From Lojkania enalia (Eukaryota; Ascomycota; Dothideomycetes; Pleosporales), in the NCBI GenBank assembly GCA_010094045.1, contig ML986710.1:81125-145124 (forward strand): a stretch of 64,000 nucleotides of DNA. The letters are read 5' to 3'. Shown piece by piece: positions 34,323-45,525 of the stretch; the first letter of the stretch is position 1, and each line of letters starts with the position of its first letter. The notes under the pieces were generated by a model that was not told where the DNA came from, did not search any database, and worked only from the letters and a program-made list of their open reading frames with translations. A program made the translations under genes and the position numbers.

Positions 34323-35926
34323 TATGATATACTGGAAGAGTTTGACGTGGAGAGGTGTTGTTATGGTTGTGGTTGTGGTTGTGGTTGTGGTTAGTGGGGT
34401 TGTGGATCAGAGCGGACGGCAGGTGGCCTTACCCTACCTAGGAAACCTCCGCCCGCCGAGCTAGCCTAACGTAGGATGAGGAGATCGGGAAAATATTTTG
34501 CCGGGTATTCTGTTTGTGTTCTTCTTTTCTATGTATCCACATAGCGTTTGATTTCTTCAATCCAAGCTGTTGCCTATGATGGTAGTCACAGCTATGCGAC
34601 ATGATGTCGGTCTACGCACTCTTCCTTAATCCTCTCCCACTGTTCTCTCAAAAGACTGGAGTCTGGACCGATCTCGGAGATCGACCAGCGCACGAGCCCG
34701 CCGTTCCCCGCCCCGCCTCCCTGCCGCTTTCGGCCACTGCCAAGAGCGGAAATCTTCTACACCCATGCTGGCTCCGATCCAGGGACACACTTCAATGCTC
34801 CACCGTTCCACCAAAGCGTCCATGATCATCCGCCTCCTGCGTATATGCATATATCCATAGTCCCGTCACCCGTTCATGCGCCGGATTCACGCTCTCAAGA
34901 CTATTGTCTCTAGCATGGTATCGTGTTCCTCCTCGTACCACCACTACCGTAAGTGAGGGCTCCTTAGAATGCCCCGGTCGGACATGTTGCCAGCATGAAA
35001 TTGACGGTCTTCAAATGCACCCTTGCCTGAGGCGGAAATAGCCGGTGAGCATCAAGCAGCGGAGCGGCGTCGGCCAGGCGAGCCCGTGTCCAGTGAGGCG
35101 GCGGCGGAATCTTCAGCCGCCAGCTAGGGCGGCTCCTAGGCCTGTGCAAACCCTGATTACACGAGCATCAGGTCCGATAGTCAGCAAATAGACTCATTAG
35201 CCTATGGCTTCGCCGTACCCCAATGGCGGCTATGCCATGCTCGCGTGGCGCTGGCTCGAGCTTCGTTGAAAATCCAGGACCGTGCTATGCGCGAAAGACA
35301 TCAGGACGTGCATACGATGAAGCCTCCGCTTCCCTACACAGTCAATGGCCCAAATATAGCAGAGTGTCTGCGCACCCTCACTTTGTTTGGCAGTGAAACA
35401 TTCGCCAAGACCTGCACGATAATTCACATACGCCTACTATGACGCCACGGAAGCCGCGACCGTACCCCAACTGTGGCGAATCGCTTGTTTATTCCTTCTT
35501 TTCCCCGACTCCTTACATGTTTACTGACTCAAGCCCATCCGGACCGTCCGTTTCACTTGCATAGACTCATCTCAGCTTAATGAGACTAGGGTGTGACACG
35601 AGTGTGGCCTCAATGCCCCTCTCTGTTGGACGTCGTAAGGATCAACGCCGCGCTGAGGATAACGAGAGCTAGCCAAGCTGAGGACCGTCCAGATTCTTGT
35701 TCAGCACCACCACCGCCGGATGAGCCACATTCCAGCCGTAAACCGCCCTGTCGAAGGGGAAAGTCGAGGAGAAGTGCAACTGCCCGGGGATATGGCTTGG
35801 GAAATATAAAGGGTGATGTTGTAGACTTGTGAATATCATCCAAGGAGCCTCAAATCTCATTATACCTTCGTTCGAGGCAAACAATTTCTTTTTCTATCTT
35901 CTCTCCTATTGTCCTTGTCGCTCACT
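34323..35926. other. Intergenic between monooxygenase and tyrosinase
   Basis: No gene supported. It contains the small hexamer repeat at 34364-34392 and the tyrosinase promoter. Frames at 34601-34825 and 35593-35832 look like chance. Confidence 0.5.
34364..34392. repeat. (TGGTTG)n microsatellite
   Basis: Nearly five tandem copies of the hexamer TGGTTG, 40 bp after the monooxygenase stop. A simple repeat with no evident role. Confidence 0.85.
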
Positions 35927-37468
35927 ATGCATCTTTCTACCATCATTAGTTCCTTTCTAGCAGGCGCTACTTTTGTCGCAGCAGCGCCCGCAAAAAGAGC
36001 GACGGACCCCATACCGGTCGAGTATGTTAGCATGCTTAACAGCTACCAATCATATGTCAACACCACTCTGTCCAAAAAGGACCATCGCAACGGACTACGT
36101 GTATGCAACCACAGGAATGTCCAAGTCAGGAAAGAATGGTGAGTGTATTTGGAACTACTTATTGCCAGCATTGCTCATCCATGTAGGCGCTCGATGTCCA
36201 AGAGGGAGCGCAAGAAGTACGTTTCTGCAGTGCAGTGTATGTATCGCAATAGAAGGTCGCAAGCCAATAGGAAGAAGGTCCCTGGCGCGCGAAATCGTCT
36301 AGATGACTTCCTAGCCTCTCATCTTGTTGTGAGCGAAAAGATCCATTTCAACGGACATCTATTTCCCTGGCATCGTCATTTCGTGTGGCTTTACGAGCAG
36401 GCGCTCCGAGAAGAGTGCGGTTATAAGGGTGCGCAGCCTTACTGGGACTGGACCCTGGATGCGGGCAACTTACTTGCCTCTCCTGTATTTGATGGCAGTG
36501 ACACATCCATGGGTGGTAATGGAGAGTACTTTCCACATGGCCACACCGAATTGCAGGCCTTTGGTCTTGACTTGCAGTTGCCGCCAGGCACAGGTGGCGG
36601 ATGTCTCAAATCCGGCCCATTCTCAGACCTGATTGTAAGCACTAAATTCCTTCGAAGACATCGAGTACACGACTGCGGCAATTTTTCTTGGGCGTACCCT
36701 CCAGTTTCTGACTTATGTTGAGTTGTATGCTGATTATGATTCAATAGGTCAACATGGGGCTCAATCAGACCATAGCTCCGCCCGCATCAAATGTCACTGC
36801 GCCGATTCCGAAGACCCTCGAGACTGCCGATAACAAGAAGGTAGAGCCTTTAAGTTCTCCTGAAACGAGCAATATCACTAGCCCTGTAGACCCTACGTTC
36901 GAAACGGAGAAGACATTTGAACCAGTGGGGCTTATCAAGTTTAACGAAGCTTTGAACTATAATCCTCGCTGCTTGAGACGTGATCTCAATCTCTTCTGGG
37001 CAGAACAGCTCACTGCTAGCCATGTTCTGTATCTTCTACAAGCCTCTAACGCCGACCAACTTGAGAAGCGCATTGACGGATGGGACGGACCAGACCCCAC
37101 GCAGCCTGCAATGCACCCCGCTGGCCATTTCGTCGTTGGCGGGCTCCAGAACGATCCCTTCGCCAGCCCCGGAGACCCAATGTTCTTCTTGATCCACGCA
37201 CAGATCGACCGCCTTTACACTATCTGGCAATCACAGGATCCTGCACGTCTCTATCAGGTTGGCGGCACAGATAAGCCTCTTGGTACGTCTCACAACTTAT
37301 CCTTGGCAACTGCTCATAGAAGATGCTAACCAGTGCGTAGACTTGAATAATGAAGGCAATCCGGTCAAACTAAATGACAGGTTGAACTTTGGTATTGTTG
37401 ATGGCAAGAGGAAGCTCAAGAACCTGCTCAATACGATGGATAAGTACTATTGCTATGCATATGAGTGA
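35927..37468 (+). CDS. Secreted tyrosinase (type 3 dicopper oxidase)
   Basis: A tyrosinase-domain protein of 440 residues that oxidises phenols or catechols to o-quinones. Exons: 35927-36138, 36187-36634, 36748-37282, 37341-37468; all junction phases fit (48-, 113- and 58-nt introns). The signal peptide is about residues 1-18 (MHLSTIISSFLAGATFVA), followed by an Ala-Pro and Lys-Arg site. CuA histidines: 116 (FLASH), 124 (KIH) and 133 (PWHRHF). CuB histidines: 343 (AMHP), 347 (AGHF) and 370 (LIHAQID). All six are present. Between the copper sites is an extra Ser/Thr/Pro-rich stretch (about 230-280, with NVT and NIT glycosylation sites) that typical short secreted tyrosinases lack. It could be an insert, or an unrecognised intron with no stops. 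Position next to the PKS/monooxygenase pair suggests that methylcatechol is the natural substrate, but general melanin or defence roles are possible. Confidence 0.9.
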
Positions 37469-38129
37469 TCAGGTCAATTGCTCTTTAACGTTCGCTTCAT
37501 ATTTCGCTTATATTCACTCTCTTTGGCTGGTTTGTCGCATCTTATCTCTCATTCTTTCCTTATTTCTTTATCCATTACTCCATACACGGCGCATTTCCCA
37601 TGCCTTCATTCTTTTAAACGCTGTTTGTTTTTATATTCTAGTATATTATCTCCTTGTTGTAGTATAGAATTTGAGCACTGAAATTTATTCCTCATCTATT
37701 GACTGTTATTCTTGAATATCTGGCTATTCTTTGAGGCATTAAACAATACTTATTCCTCGATGAGTACAGTATGCTATAAATCTAGCTCGAAAGAATATAC
37801 TTACGACGTTTTAATTCTTAATATGACCGAGGTACACCAGGACCAAAAACCAGCTCATCAACGGGCACATCACTATGTTATCGATGGTTAGGTAACAGAA
37901 CGCTTAAACTCTACTAGAATTTACTGGGAAAGTGAGTATCTACGCGTGGTTTGCGGGCTGTAGTTTCTTGAGTCTGCCGGGGGGTAGTCTAAAAGAGACT
38001 GAGGTTATCTCCGAGAATACCACTAGATAGGAGAAATTATAATTCATATTCAAGAGTGTAAGAGACGATTCAAAATTGCAACATATTGGTACTCACTAAC
38101 TCCTCCCTATGTTCTTCGCTCACCTCCTC
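37469..38129. other. Intergenic, AT-rich, no gene seen
   Basis: The tyrosinase 3' flank, with T-rich stretches just after the stop. Confidence 0.5.
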
Positions 38130-39380
38130 TTCAGCACAACGTGAGTTTTCGCAATACCATTATCGCTCCTACTTCACGTCTCTTCGTCCAACCTTCGAAG
38201 ACTAGATAGGCAATCCTATTGTCCTGAGCACTATCATCCTCTTTAAAAGCAATCGCAATCGTAATCCAATCTCGTCTAGAATATGGAAAATCATCCCCTG
38301 CAATGGTGTCTGAACGAAATATTGCTCCACCGACTCCCTTATTGCTAGTCTTATTCTGAACGCCATCTGGCAGGCCTCAAACAATACCTTGCCGGAATCA
38401 CGCTTTTCCTATTCGCTTGCGTTGTCTCTGAAGAATAGGACCACAAGGTTCTCCCATAAGTAGAGGGCGACGGCCTCGCGGGGTATCCATATTTGGTTGG
38501 TTCAATGGGAGGGTTCGGGTACGGACCATTGTGTGACGTGTCTAGTCAGATATTGCATTTGCGTCAATTAAGTATCATATTAGCATGCAACATTTCCGGA
38601 TAGATGATTATCATATCTCACTCGCCTGCAAAAGACATCCGTAAAAGTTATCCAAAACCCTACAGAACTTTCTCTGCCAAAAATACCTTTTTCCGAAACT
38701 TCCTCCCTTTCGTTGCCTTATCTGTTTCCTCTAGTTCGGCAACATTTGTGTCGTTTTCTAGTTTGCTATAGACGAAACCGAAAATGCTTTTCTCGAAGAT
38801 GAGATTGTATATAATGTTGAAGATCTTAGCCCTAATGCGCAACTTGGCAGATGGATTTGGTAGCTTGCGCATCCGGTCGGCAAAGTTTCCGTCCTTTTTT
38901 AGTTTATGCTAGCTTAGGCTAAGGATGGAATGCTCGACGAGATTTTGATTGGATAGCCGGATTGAGGTGAAATTCCAGCTCATGCCGGCGTCAGTGAGGT
39001 GTAGAGCAGGTTGTGAACGCATCTGGGCGAGGTCGGTTTGATTGTCTTTTAGCTGGTTGGTTTCCTAATTGTAACTATAAGCAGTCCTATCATTCTTTTC
39101 TCTTTTCATGTTGTGGCGCTGGATTCTCCGGGGGCGGATTAGCTAGTTTATTCTCGTTTTGGGCGTCTGCTTCTCGTTCCGTAGGATGAGGATGCCGTTC
39201 TTCCTATCTCGGCTTGTCATTCGCCGTTTCAAGATACTCCCGGCGTTCATTCTACGCTTCAGCCCCCGACCTAGAACCACCTTTCTTTACATTTATCTCT
39301 TCTTCAACGGGAGCAAGCTGGCTTTTTAGCGCATCATTCTCCCTTTAACTGAAGAGTCCTTTTAAAAAGTCGGGGAAGAT
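38130..39380 (-). pseudogene. Decayed gene of an unrecognised fungal protein family
   Basis: Read on the minus strand, consistent protein-like blocks follow one another in changing frames with stops. A charged, heptad-like start (ENDALKSQLAPVEEEI, about 39330-39280) comes first, then a Pro/Asn-rich linker (NPPPENPAPQHE), QMRSQPALHLTDAGMSWNF and a conserved-looking KLPNPSAKLRIRAKIFNIIY (about 38870-38810). The last blocks are WIPREAVALYLWENLVVLFF (about 38500) and LFEACQMAFRIRLAIRES (about 38380-38330). The composition is that of a real protein of several hundred residues, but I cannot name the family. Several stops and at least two frameshifts argue against function, though missed introns could explain part of them. 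Confidence 0.45.
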
Positions 39381-40366
39381 CACTCTTAGATAACTTCCTT
39401 TTGTAAGTAACCTAACCCATTAACAAAATACTTGCAATATCAAGCTGCTATTGACTTCTTGCTGCGATCCTTTATTCTCGCAAGAAACTTGGCGAACAGA
39501 AGAGCTGATCTCGAAGAGACATCGCCAATCTCTTAGATGGCGTTTGATGCTTCGCGCTTAAGATTTCTAATGTGCTTATGATTATTTAGTTCGGGATTTG
39601 ACGTCGTGGTGATACGTTAATTAGCGTTAGATTATAGAGCATGGATGCATGGTTACATGGTTTTTGGGTATGTGTAAACGGTGTGGTGCTTCCTCGACCG
39701 TCATCTACCGGTCGGGATTGACAAGACAGGTATCTTTCGAGTCTCTGTTCAAGTAAACGGCTCTTAAGGGCTTGTGATGGCCTTTCTTTGTTGGAACAAC
39801 GTATACTATTTGCTTGCACTAATAATATCCCTTAAGTACGTGCGGTGCCAAGCCTCTAGTCCCTTTACGGGTAATCAAGTGGTTTAAAGACAGATGGATC
39901 TCTTGATATATATATATAAAGTGCGTGTAGGCGGAAATGAACAAAGTTTCAAATTTTGGCTTGCTCTTGATAGAAGATAGTTCAATCCTGTGATCTACAA
40001 ACCCATTCTAAATTCGCCTTTATCTCGATGCCAGCCGTATAACCCCTGTCTACCAAACCCCTCTTATCCAGGAAGCTTGGGATGAGTGCTTTCAGGCGGG
40101 TCTAACTGCCCAGGAGCTAGTCAATCTCATATATTCTTTGCAATGTGTTTCCGAAGATGACAGATGAGTTGGGGGCCAAAGAATTGGTAAGCTTACGCGA
40201 GTTCCCAATCGAGTTTAGGTCTATTAATGGGGCTGAACCAGGGGCGGCCGCACGGAATTCGTTCTCGCTGTCGCAACCCCATCCCTTCCTTTAACCTTCT
40301 CTTTCCTTCTACGTCCGTTAATACCGGCTCTACCTGTGAAGTTTGCTCAGATTCTAGTCTAGAAAG
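39381..40366. other. Intergenic, upstream of DUF6601 gene
   Basis: No gene supported. A (TA)n-AAA tract near 39906-39920 could be a TATA element, but it lies about 450 bp from the ATG. Confidence 0.45.
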
Positions 40367-41420
40367 ATGCTGAATCCCATGGAGGTAAGCGCACATAGCT
40401 ACCTATGCTGTGTCCTCGCTGACTTGCGGATAGAAAGGGACGTCGCTAGAGCCGCCGTTCCGGAGACAGCTCCTTGCGAGAATTGGGGAAGAAGCTGTCA
40501 TACCACTCCTTCCGGCAACGTATCGCGACCGTTCGCAGATGGTCCGGTTGGTTAGTTCCGATATTCCATCGTTCCTCAAATGTGAGCTCAATGTGGAGCG
40601 ATTGAATGCTGTTCACAAGTGGCTCTGGCTCGTGGGTCTTCCGACGCAGCCCCGCCCATTGCACTATCAACGACTGAAGAAGAGAGAAATTGTAATCGCG
40701 GAACAACTTGATCTCCATCTCGTCTGGCAGCCTTCCCGAATCTTCATCAAGCCTCTTCCTCGGTATTTGTTCTGTCCGCATTTTTGGCAGTCTAATCTCT
40801 GCTTATACCCCCATCTGTATCAAAACGCCCTTGGCTTTTTTCTCTCGTATATTGCCCTCATTGAGCGAGAGGTCGACTTCCAGATTGCCAGTAGCTTCGG
40901 TCTAATACCAGGAGAGATCACATGGCCCGGATGGCTTGCTTTAGCCGAGGAAATTGTTGCAGCCTCATCACAAGGCTTCTCGCACCTTACAGAACAAGCT
41001 GTGTCTATGCGAGGCGCATCGCTCGTGTCTCACTTACCTATAAACCCTCGTTTCTATTATGGCGAGCTACGTCTCGGTCGCCTTAACTGGATATATCGGT
41101 TCCGAGGATACCCCCGAGGCTATATGAGCGGTTGCACAACATATGGGGCGTTTGTAAGGGACAACATAAATTCTCTCATCACTCTCTTTGCGTATACCAC
41201 CATCGTCTTGTCGGCTATGCAGGTTGGGCTCGCAACCAATTTTCTCATCGACAATTACGCGTTCGGCATGGCGTCATATGTTTTCTCGCTTTTTGCAATC
41301 CTCGCACCGCTAGCAGCTATTGTTGGCGTACTTTTAATCTTGGCTTTCCTATTCGTGGTCAATCTTATCAACACGTTACGTATTCGAAGTGAACGAAGAC
41401 GAGATGGCGCTGGAGTTTGA
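40367..41420 (+). CDS. DUF6601-type membrane protein
   Basis: A fungal membrane protein of unknown function, about 334 residues. A tiny first exon (40367-40384, MLNPME) is joined by a 49-nt intron (GTAAGC…GGATAG) to the main exon 40434-41420. This adds KGTSLEPPFRRQLLARIGEE and the following residues ahead of the internal ATG at 40539. Conserved-looking blocks: DIPSFLKCELNVERLNAVHK, WLWLVGLPTQPRPLHYQ, EQLDLHLVW, ITWPGWLALAEE and YYGELRLGRLNWIYRF. The last is the signature block I associate with this family. The C-terminal half has two membrane segments, LITLFAYTTIVLSAMQVGLA and FSLFAILAPLAAIVGVLLIL with continuing apolar residues, then a basic tail (RIRSERRRDG). The family name comes from memory of these blocks. 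No neighbour suggests a role. Confidence 0.75.
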
Positions 41421-42376
41421 GAACATATCCAAAACGTTGTGGTTCCGGTAGCTTAGTGGAGTGCACTTCTCAAACGAGCCGTGATTGAGCCCTAAAGCCA
41501 GGTATTCGCGTCGATTAGAGGGAATGGTCTTGACAAAAAAGAAAAGAACCTATTTAAGTGTAGAGGATCCTAAGCAGACGTATCATGGCGGAAAATTTGC
41601 GGTGTTGGTGGGTGAGTTGCAAAGCCCACGCCGCTGGGAGGAGAGTTTGCGAGTTCTGCATGCTGGCAAGTCTACAGGGGTTAGCAACTATGGTGGAAAG
41701 ATAACTTGGAGTGGCTCATCAGAAGTCCCTTCAACTTTTGCAATGTTTCTTTTAAAGGGAAACGTTGCGGATAGGCTAGCAGAAGGCTTTGTTGGCAAAT
41801 CTTGTTGAGAGTGAGAAGAGATATCAACCGTTTTGAAAGGGTCAGTTGTTCGAATCGAGAAGTCGGCGGCTACCGTCTTAATGCACGGCTCCTTCGGGGA
41901 ATCTTTTTATTGGATAGGACTCATAATATATTGGCAACAATGCCTGTATGTATTGGAGTCAACGGTTATGATTGACAAAGATCTATAGAAACTGAAATCA
42001 TTCAATACGCTGTGCCGCGGAAGAGCGATAATGTTAATAACGAAGTGTAGTGCCCAAGTAATGCAAGAAAGCGGAGGGTCCTCGACGGTATTGCATTCAC
42101 GAGAGTGGGGACGAGATGAAACACCAAACGCGAATCGGGAGTCGCAGCTTGTAGTCTTGCTAACTATTACATTTTTGGATTCAAATTACTCAATTCACAA
42201 ATGAGGCCTGCCACCAACTTCTCGACTTGGTCACCTTTCCTCAGATCTCGAAAAGTAGAAATAACTGTCATTTATATATAAGACAGATTGCGAATATGTT
42301 GACAAAAGACTCACACAGTAGTGCCTAATGAGCCTACAATTTTCTCCTACATGTCCTCAAGCTGGTGCATCAGCAT
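41421..42376. other. Intergenic, no supported gene
   Basis: A 107-codon frame at 41485-41808 lacks an ATG and any family similarity. A tRNA-like GGTAGCTTAGTGG near 41447 does not fold into a cloverleaf. Confidence 0.45.
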
Positions 42377-42759
42377 TTACGCGCAGGGCGGCGGAAATAA
42401 CTTTTCAATCGCCGCATTTATATATGCGGAGTGGCATCCCGGGCATCTACACAACTATAGTTCACATTTATCAGCCTTCAACTTGTCCTACAGCGACCAT
42501 CATTCCGTAACATCCTATCTGCAGTTGGACTTACCTTTGTGGCTCCGGGCAAATCACTCATCCCATTCGGATAATCCACACATTTTGCGAATTCCTCTGC
42601 TGTCGCGTTTCGAGACGCATTCTGCGAAAGACAGAGACTTGAGTTGATTACATCGAGGCATGCATATTCGGTCCTTGCTGGGCATTTTTCTTCGGCGAGT
42701 TGGGCTGGAAGAGCGAAGGCGGGAAGGGCAATGGCAAGAAGACTGATGGCGACACGCAT
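42377..42759 (-). CDS. Small secreted cysteine-rich protein (100 residues)
   Basis: I know no family for this protein. Exons 42759-42535 and 42454-42377 are joined by an 80-nt phase-0 intron (GTAAGT…AACTATAG). The result is a 100-residue protein with signal peptide MRVAISLLAIALPAFA, two N-glycosylation sites (N48, N51) and eight Cys at 26, 34, 43, 60, 77, 79, 82 and 99. Exon 2 contributes the dense C-R-C-P-G-C cluster and a Pro-Pro-Pro-Cys end. Without splicing the frame runs on for 18 residues and keeps only four Cys, so the spliced form is more protein-like. Size, secretion and an even Cys count are typical of fungal effectors or surface proteins. It is divergently oriented to the secreted DUF1996 gene 646 bp away. 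Function unknown. Confidence 0.7.
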
Positions 42760-43404
42760 TCTGGCTGCCTTTGGGTTCTTTTCGTTAAAAGAAATTGACC
42801 GTAGCACCTTAGGATGTTGAAGCGATGATTTTCTCAAAGGTTGACAACCGTATATATCTGGTAGGCCCAAACACCCTCCTAGGAAGCCACATGTCATCCA
42901 ACGGTTTCCCCTCATATGGCAAGATCCCGATGACCCGACCCCAAGCCTGGAATTATTCGGACTGCGCCTTATCTCAATATCCACTCATTAGACAACATCT
43001 CGACCTACTTTCTTCTCATATGACACCCAAGCTTCAGATCCACAAAGAAGCCCCGCCGCACTTTTGCATTTGCCCATGCAGAACTGCCGGGCGTTACCCC
43101 ATATGGAAATAAATTGGGCAGGGGCCATTATTCGCGCGATTTGCTCGGTTGCGACGGGATCTTCAATATTAGCGAGGCCCTTGCAGATAGGCACATCGAG
43201 TCTACTATCGAGAAAGAATGTCTAATAGGTGTCGGCGTTGGGGCCAAGGGAATATGTTGGGAATTGGTCATCATCGGCATTTGGGATTCTCGGCGGAGAT
43301 GGGCTGCCATGAAGTGATGGCCTTGGGCTAGATTTATTAGATACCGCGCGTACCATCATCCGGCGGACGTTTGCTCAGTGCTATCACTAAACTTGACCGC
43401 GAAG
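42760..43404. promoter_or_regulatory. Divergent promoter region between two secreted-protein genes
   Basis: 645 bp between the start codons of the Cys-rich protein (minus) and the DUF1996 protein (plus). No coding region is supported. A TATATA motif about 90 bp upstream of the minus-strand start (42850-42856) could be its TATA box. Co-regulation is possible but not shown. Confidence 0.45.
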
Positions 43405-44734
43405 ATGAAGTGGACTGGCTCCATTCTCCTCGCGCTCACTGCGCCCAGCAGCGCGTTGATTCGATTTCAATGTTCGCAACTCGTCGTGGAGCGACTCGAC
43501 CCGCTAGTCACTCCGGGCGAAATCCCGTCTCCGCATGTTCATCAAATCGTCGGGGGCGTATGTCTATCCTTCAATCACACTTCTTTCGTTGGATCGAGCT
43601 CTAGATATATCAGAAACTTACTTTTCATCTGCAGAATTCGTTCAATGCTACTATGCACCCAGAGAAAGATATGCCAGGCGAATCAACCTGCACGACCTGT
43701 CAATTTGCAGAAGGTATTAACTCATGAAAACCTGGTCAAAAACGATACTAAAGTGGAATTCAGACTTTAGCAATTACTGGACTGCTATTCTATACTTCCG
43801 AGCGCGGAATGGGACATACAAGCGCGTCCCGCAGCGCGGGAACGCTTTCTTCGAGTCTGCGACCGGTGGCGGCATGACTGTATATTACATGCAAGATCCG
43901 CTGTATGACACCGCGCAAAAGAGCAAAGTTCAGGCGTTCCAGCCTGTATGTCATGCCCAGTCCTTACCTTTTGCTTTCCACGTGACAACACATCCTTGAA
44001 TTCCGCCGTCGTCATTATCCACAATGTTTCCCTCGCTAACGCTCAACTTCAGGGCTTTCGTATGTTCATCGGCGACGTTAATGCGCGTTCAAAGGAGGAA
44101 GCCGCTCGATTCCGCCAACTCACATACACTTGCTTAGATAATTTCGGGTCTCGAGAGCAAGAGACCGTCGCCTTCCCCGACCGCATCTGTAATGAAGGCA
44201 TCATGACATCATTGCGTTTCCCAACCTGCTGGGACGGCGTCAATCTCGATTCTCCCGATCACATGGCCCACATGTCGTACCCTGAAAGTGGTACCTTCGA
44301 ATCTGGGGGCCCGTGCCCTGCCTCACATCCCGTACGCACATCACAAGTCATGTTCGAAGTGATTTGGGATACTCGACAATTCAACAATAAGGAGGATTGG
44401 CCAGAAGACGGTTCACAACCATTTGTGTGGAGCTTTGGGGATCCCACGGGATATGCTAATCATGGCGACTACGTGTTTGGGTGGAAGGATGATAGCTTGC
44501 AGAAAATTCTGGATACTGAGTGTTACGTCGATTGCAAAGGCGCCAAGCTGCAGAGTATGGAGGAGATGAACAAGTGCTCAGGTTTAGAGCCGATGGTTGA
44601 GGAGGATATTGACGGATGTAAGTTGCTACTCTCAATATGTTCCCTTTACACATTTGGTAATTCTAATGTCCGAAATAACCGCTAATATTGGTGTAGGGCT
44701 TACGCAGCTTCCTGGTGGACATATTGCTTCTTAG
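43405..44734 (+). CDS. Secreted DUF1996 protein
   Basis: A secreted fungal protein of the DUF1996 family, function not established; 338 residues. Five exons: 43405-43557, 43635-43713, 43764-43945, 44053-44617, 44697-44734, all phases consistent. Signal peptide MKWTGSILLALTAPSSA, then the family start FQCSQLVVERLDPLVTPGEI and PHVHQIVGG-NSFNATM across intron 1. The conserved CTTCQFAED-FSNYWTAILYF spans intron 2, and QAFQP-GFRMFIGD spans intron 3. Next come FPTCWDGVNLDSPDHMAHMS, GPCPASHPVR and the C-terminal FGDPTGYANHGDYVFGW. Length and block order match the full DUF1996 domain. There is no WSC or other extra domain after it; the last exon adds only WLTQLPGGHIAS. Confidence 0.92.
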
Positions 44735-45525
44735 CGTTGAGTCAGATAATTGTATTTGAAGTAAACAATGTCCATTACAGGGGATTTCCGATGTAACCTA
44801 TCTATATTTGAATGAGTAGAGCCTTAGAGGGATTCTGAAAGTGCTGCTCAGCTATTAGATTTTGATCATTGTATTCATCCTCTATCTCTTCGCCGCGAGA
44901 CTCACTAAATTCCTAATGCTTTCCCTTCTTGAAGGAATAAGAATCATTCATGCTGAGTGTGCCTATTAGCTTCTCTTGCTTCGCAATGCTTAGACCTAAG
45001 CCCTGCTAGATTCTCGGGTTGACTTCGGAAGCCGTTGGCCACGTTGTCATTTGTCAAGAGACCTTTCAAGTAAATATCGGATACCCTGAGCTCCTTTTAT
45101 ACAGAGGAAGATTCAGGATTGGGGAATGGCTCTTGATTTCGTGAATTTTAGTCGATCCATTTACACAGAATTGCTCTGCTTGCATTAATAATGGAATGCG
45201 CTTCAAAGTTTCGGTTAGGAACTGAAGTCTCACCCTAGACTCAGTGTCTGGAGAACGATGCAGGTGTTGATGAGAATATAATTGCTCTCAACGACTCTGA
45301 CTCACTTATGACCCTCAACCTCAGCCTATCGTGTGGGCCGACTCATCTACTACCCCAGTTAAGAATTCTAGCGAATAGCTTGCGAAGACGATACGTTAAT
45401 GCATGCGATCTCAAGTTCTCTAAAATCTCATCCGAATTGTAAAACCATCTCTTCTAACTCGGCTTTAATGCCGCCACTGTCGGCCATAGTAAGATACGAC
45501 CCAGAGTCATAATACCCCCCAAACG
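44735..45525. other. Intergenic, no gene seen
   Basis: The DUF1996 3' flank. Nothing recognisable on either strand. Confidence 0.5.

Noticed and set aside
41440..41520. tRNA-like GGTAGCTTAGTGG
   Set aside because: No matching acceptor stem, anticodon arm or T-loop could be drawn around it.
41485..41808. 107-codon plus-strand frame
   Set aside because: No ATG start, no signal or domain, and composition not clearly coding.
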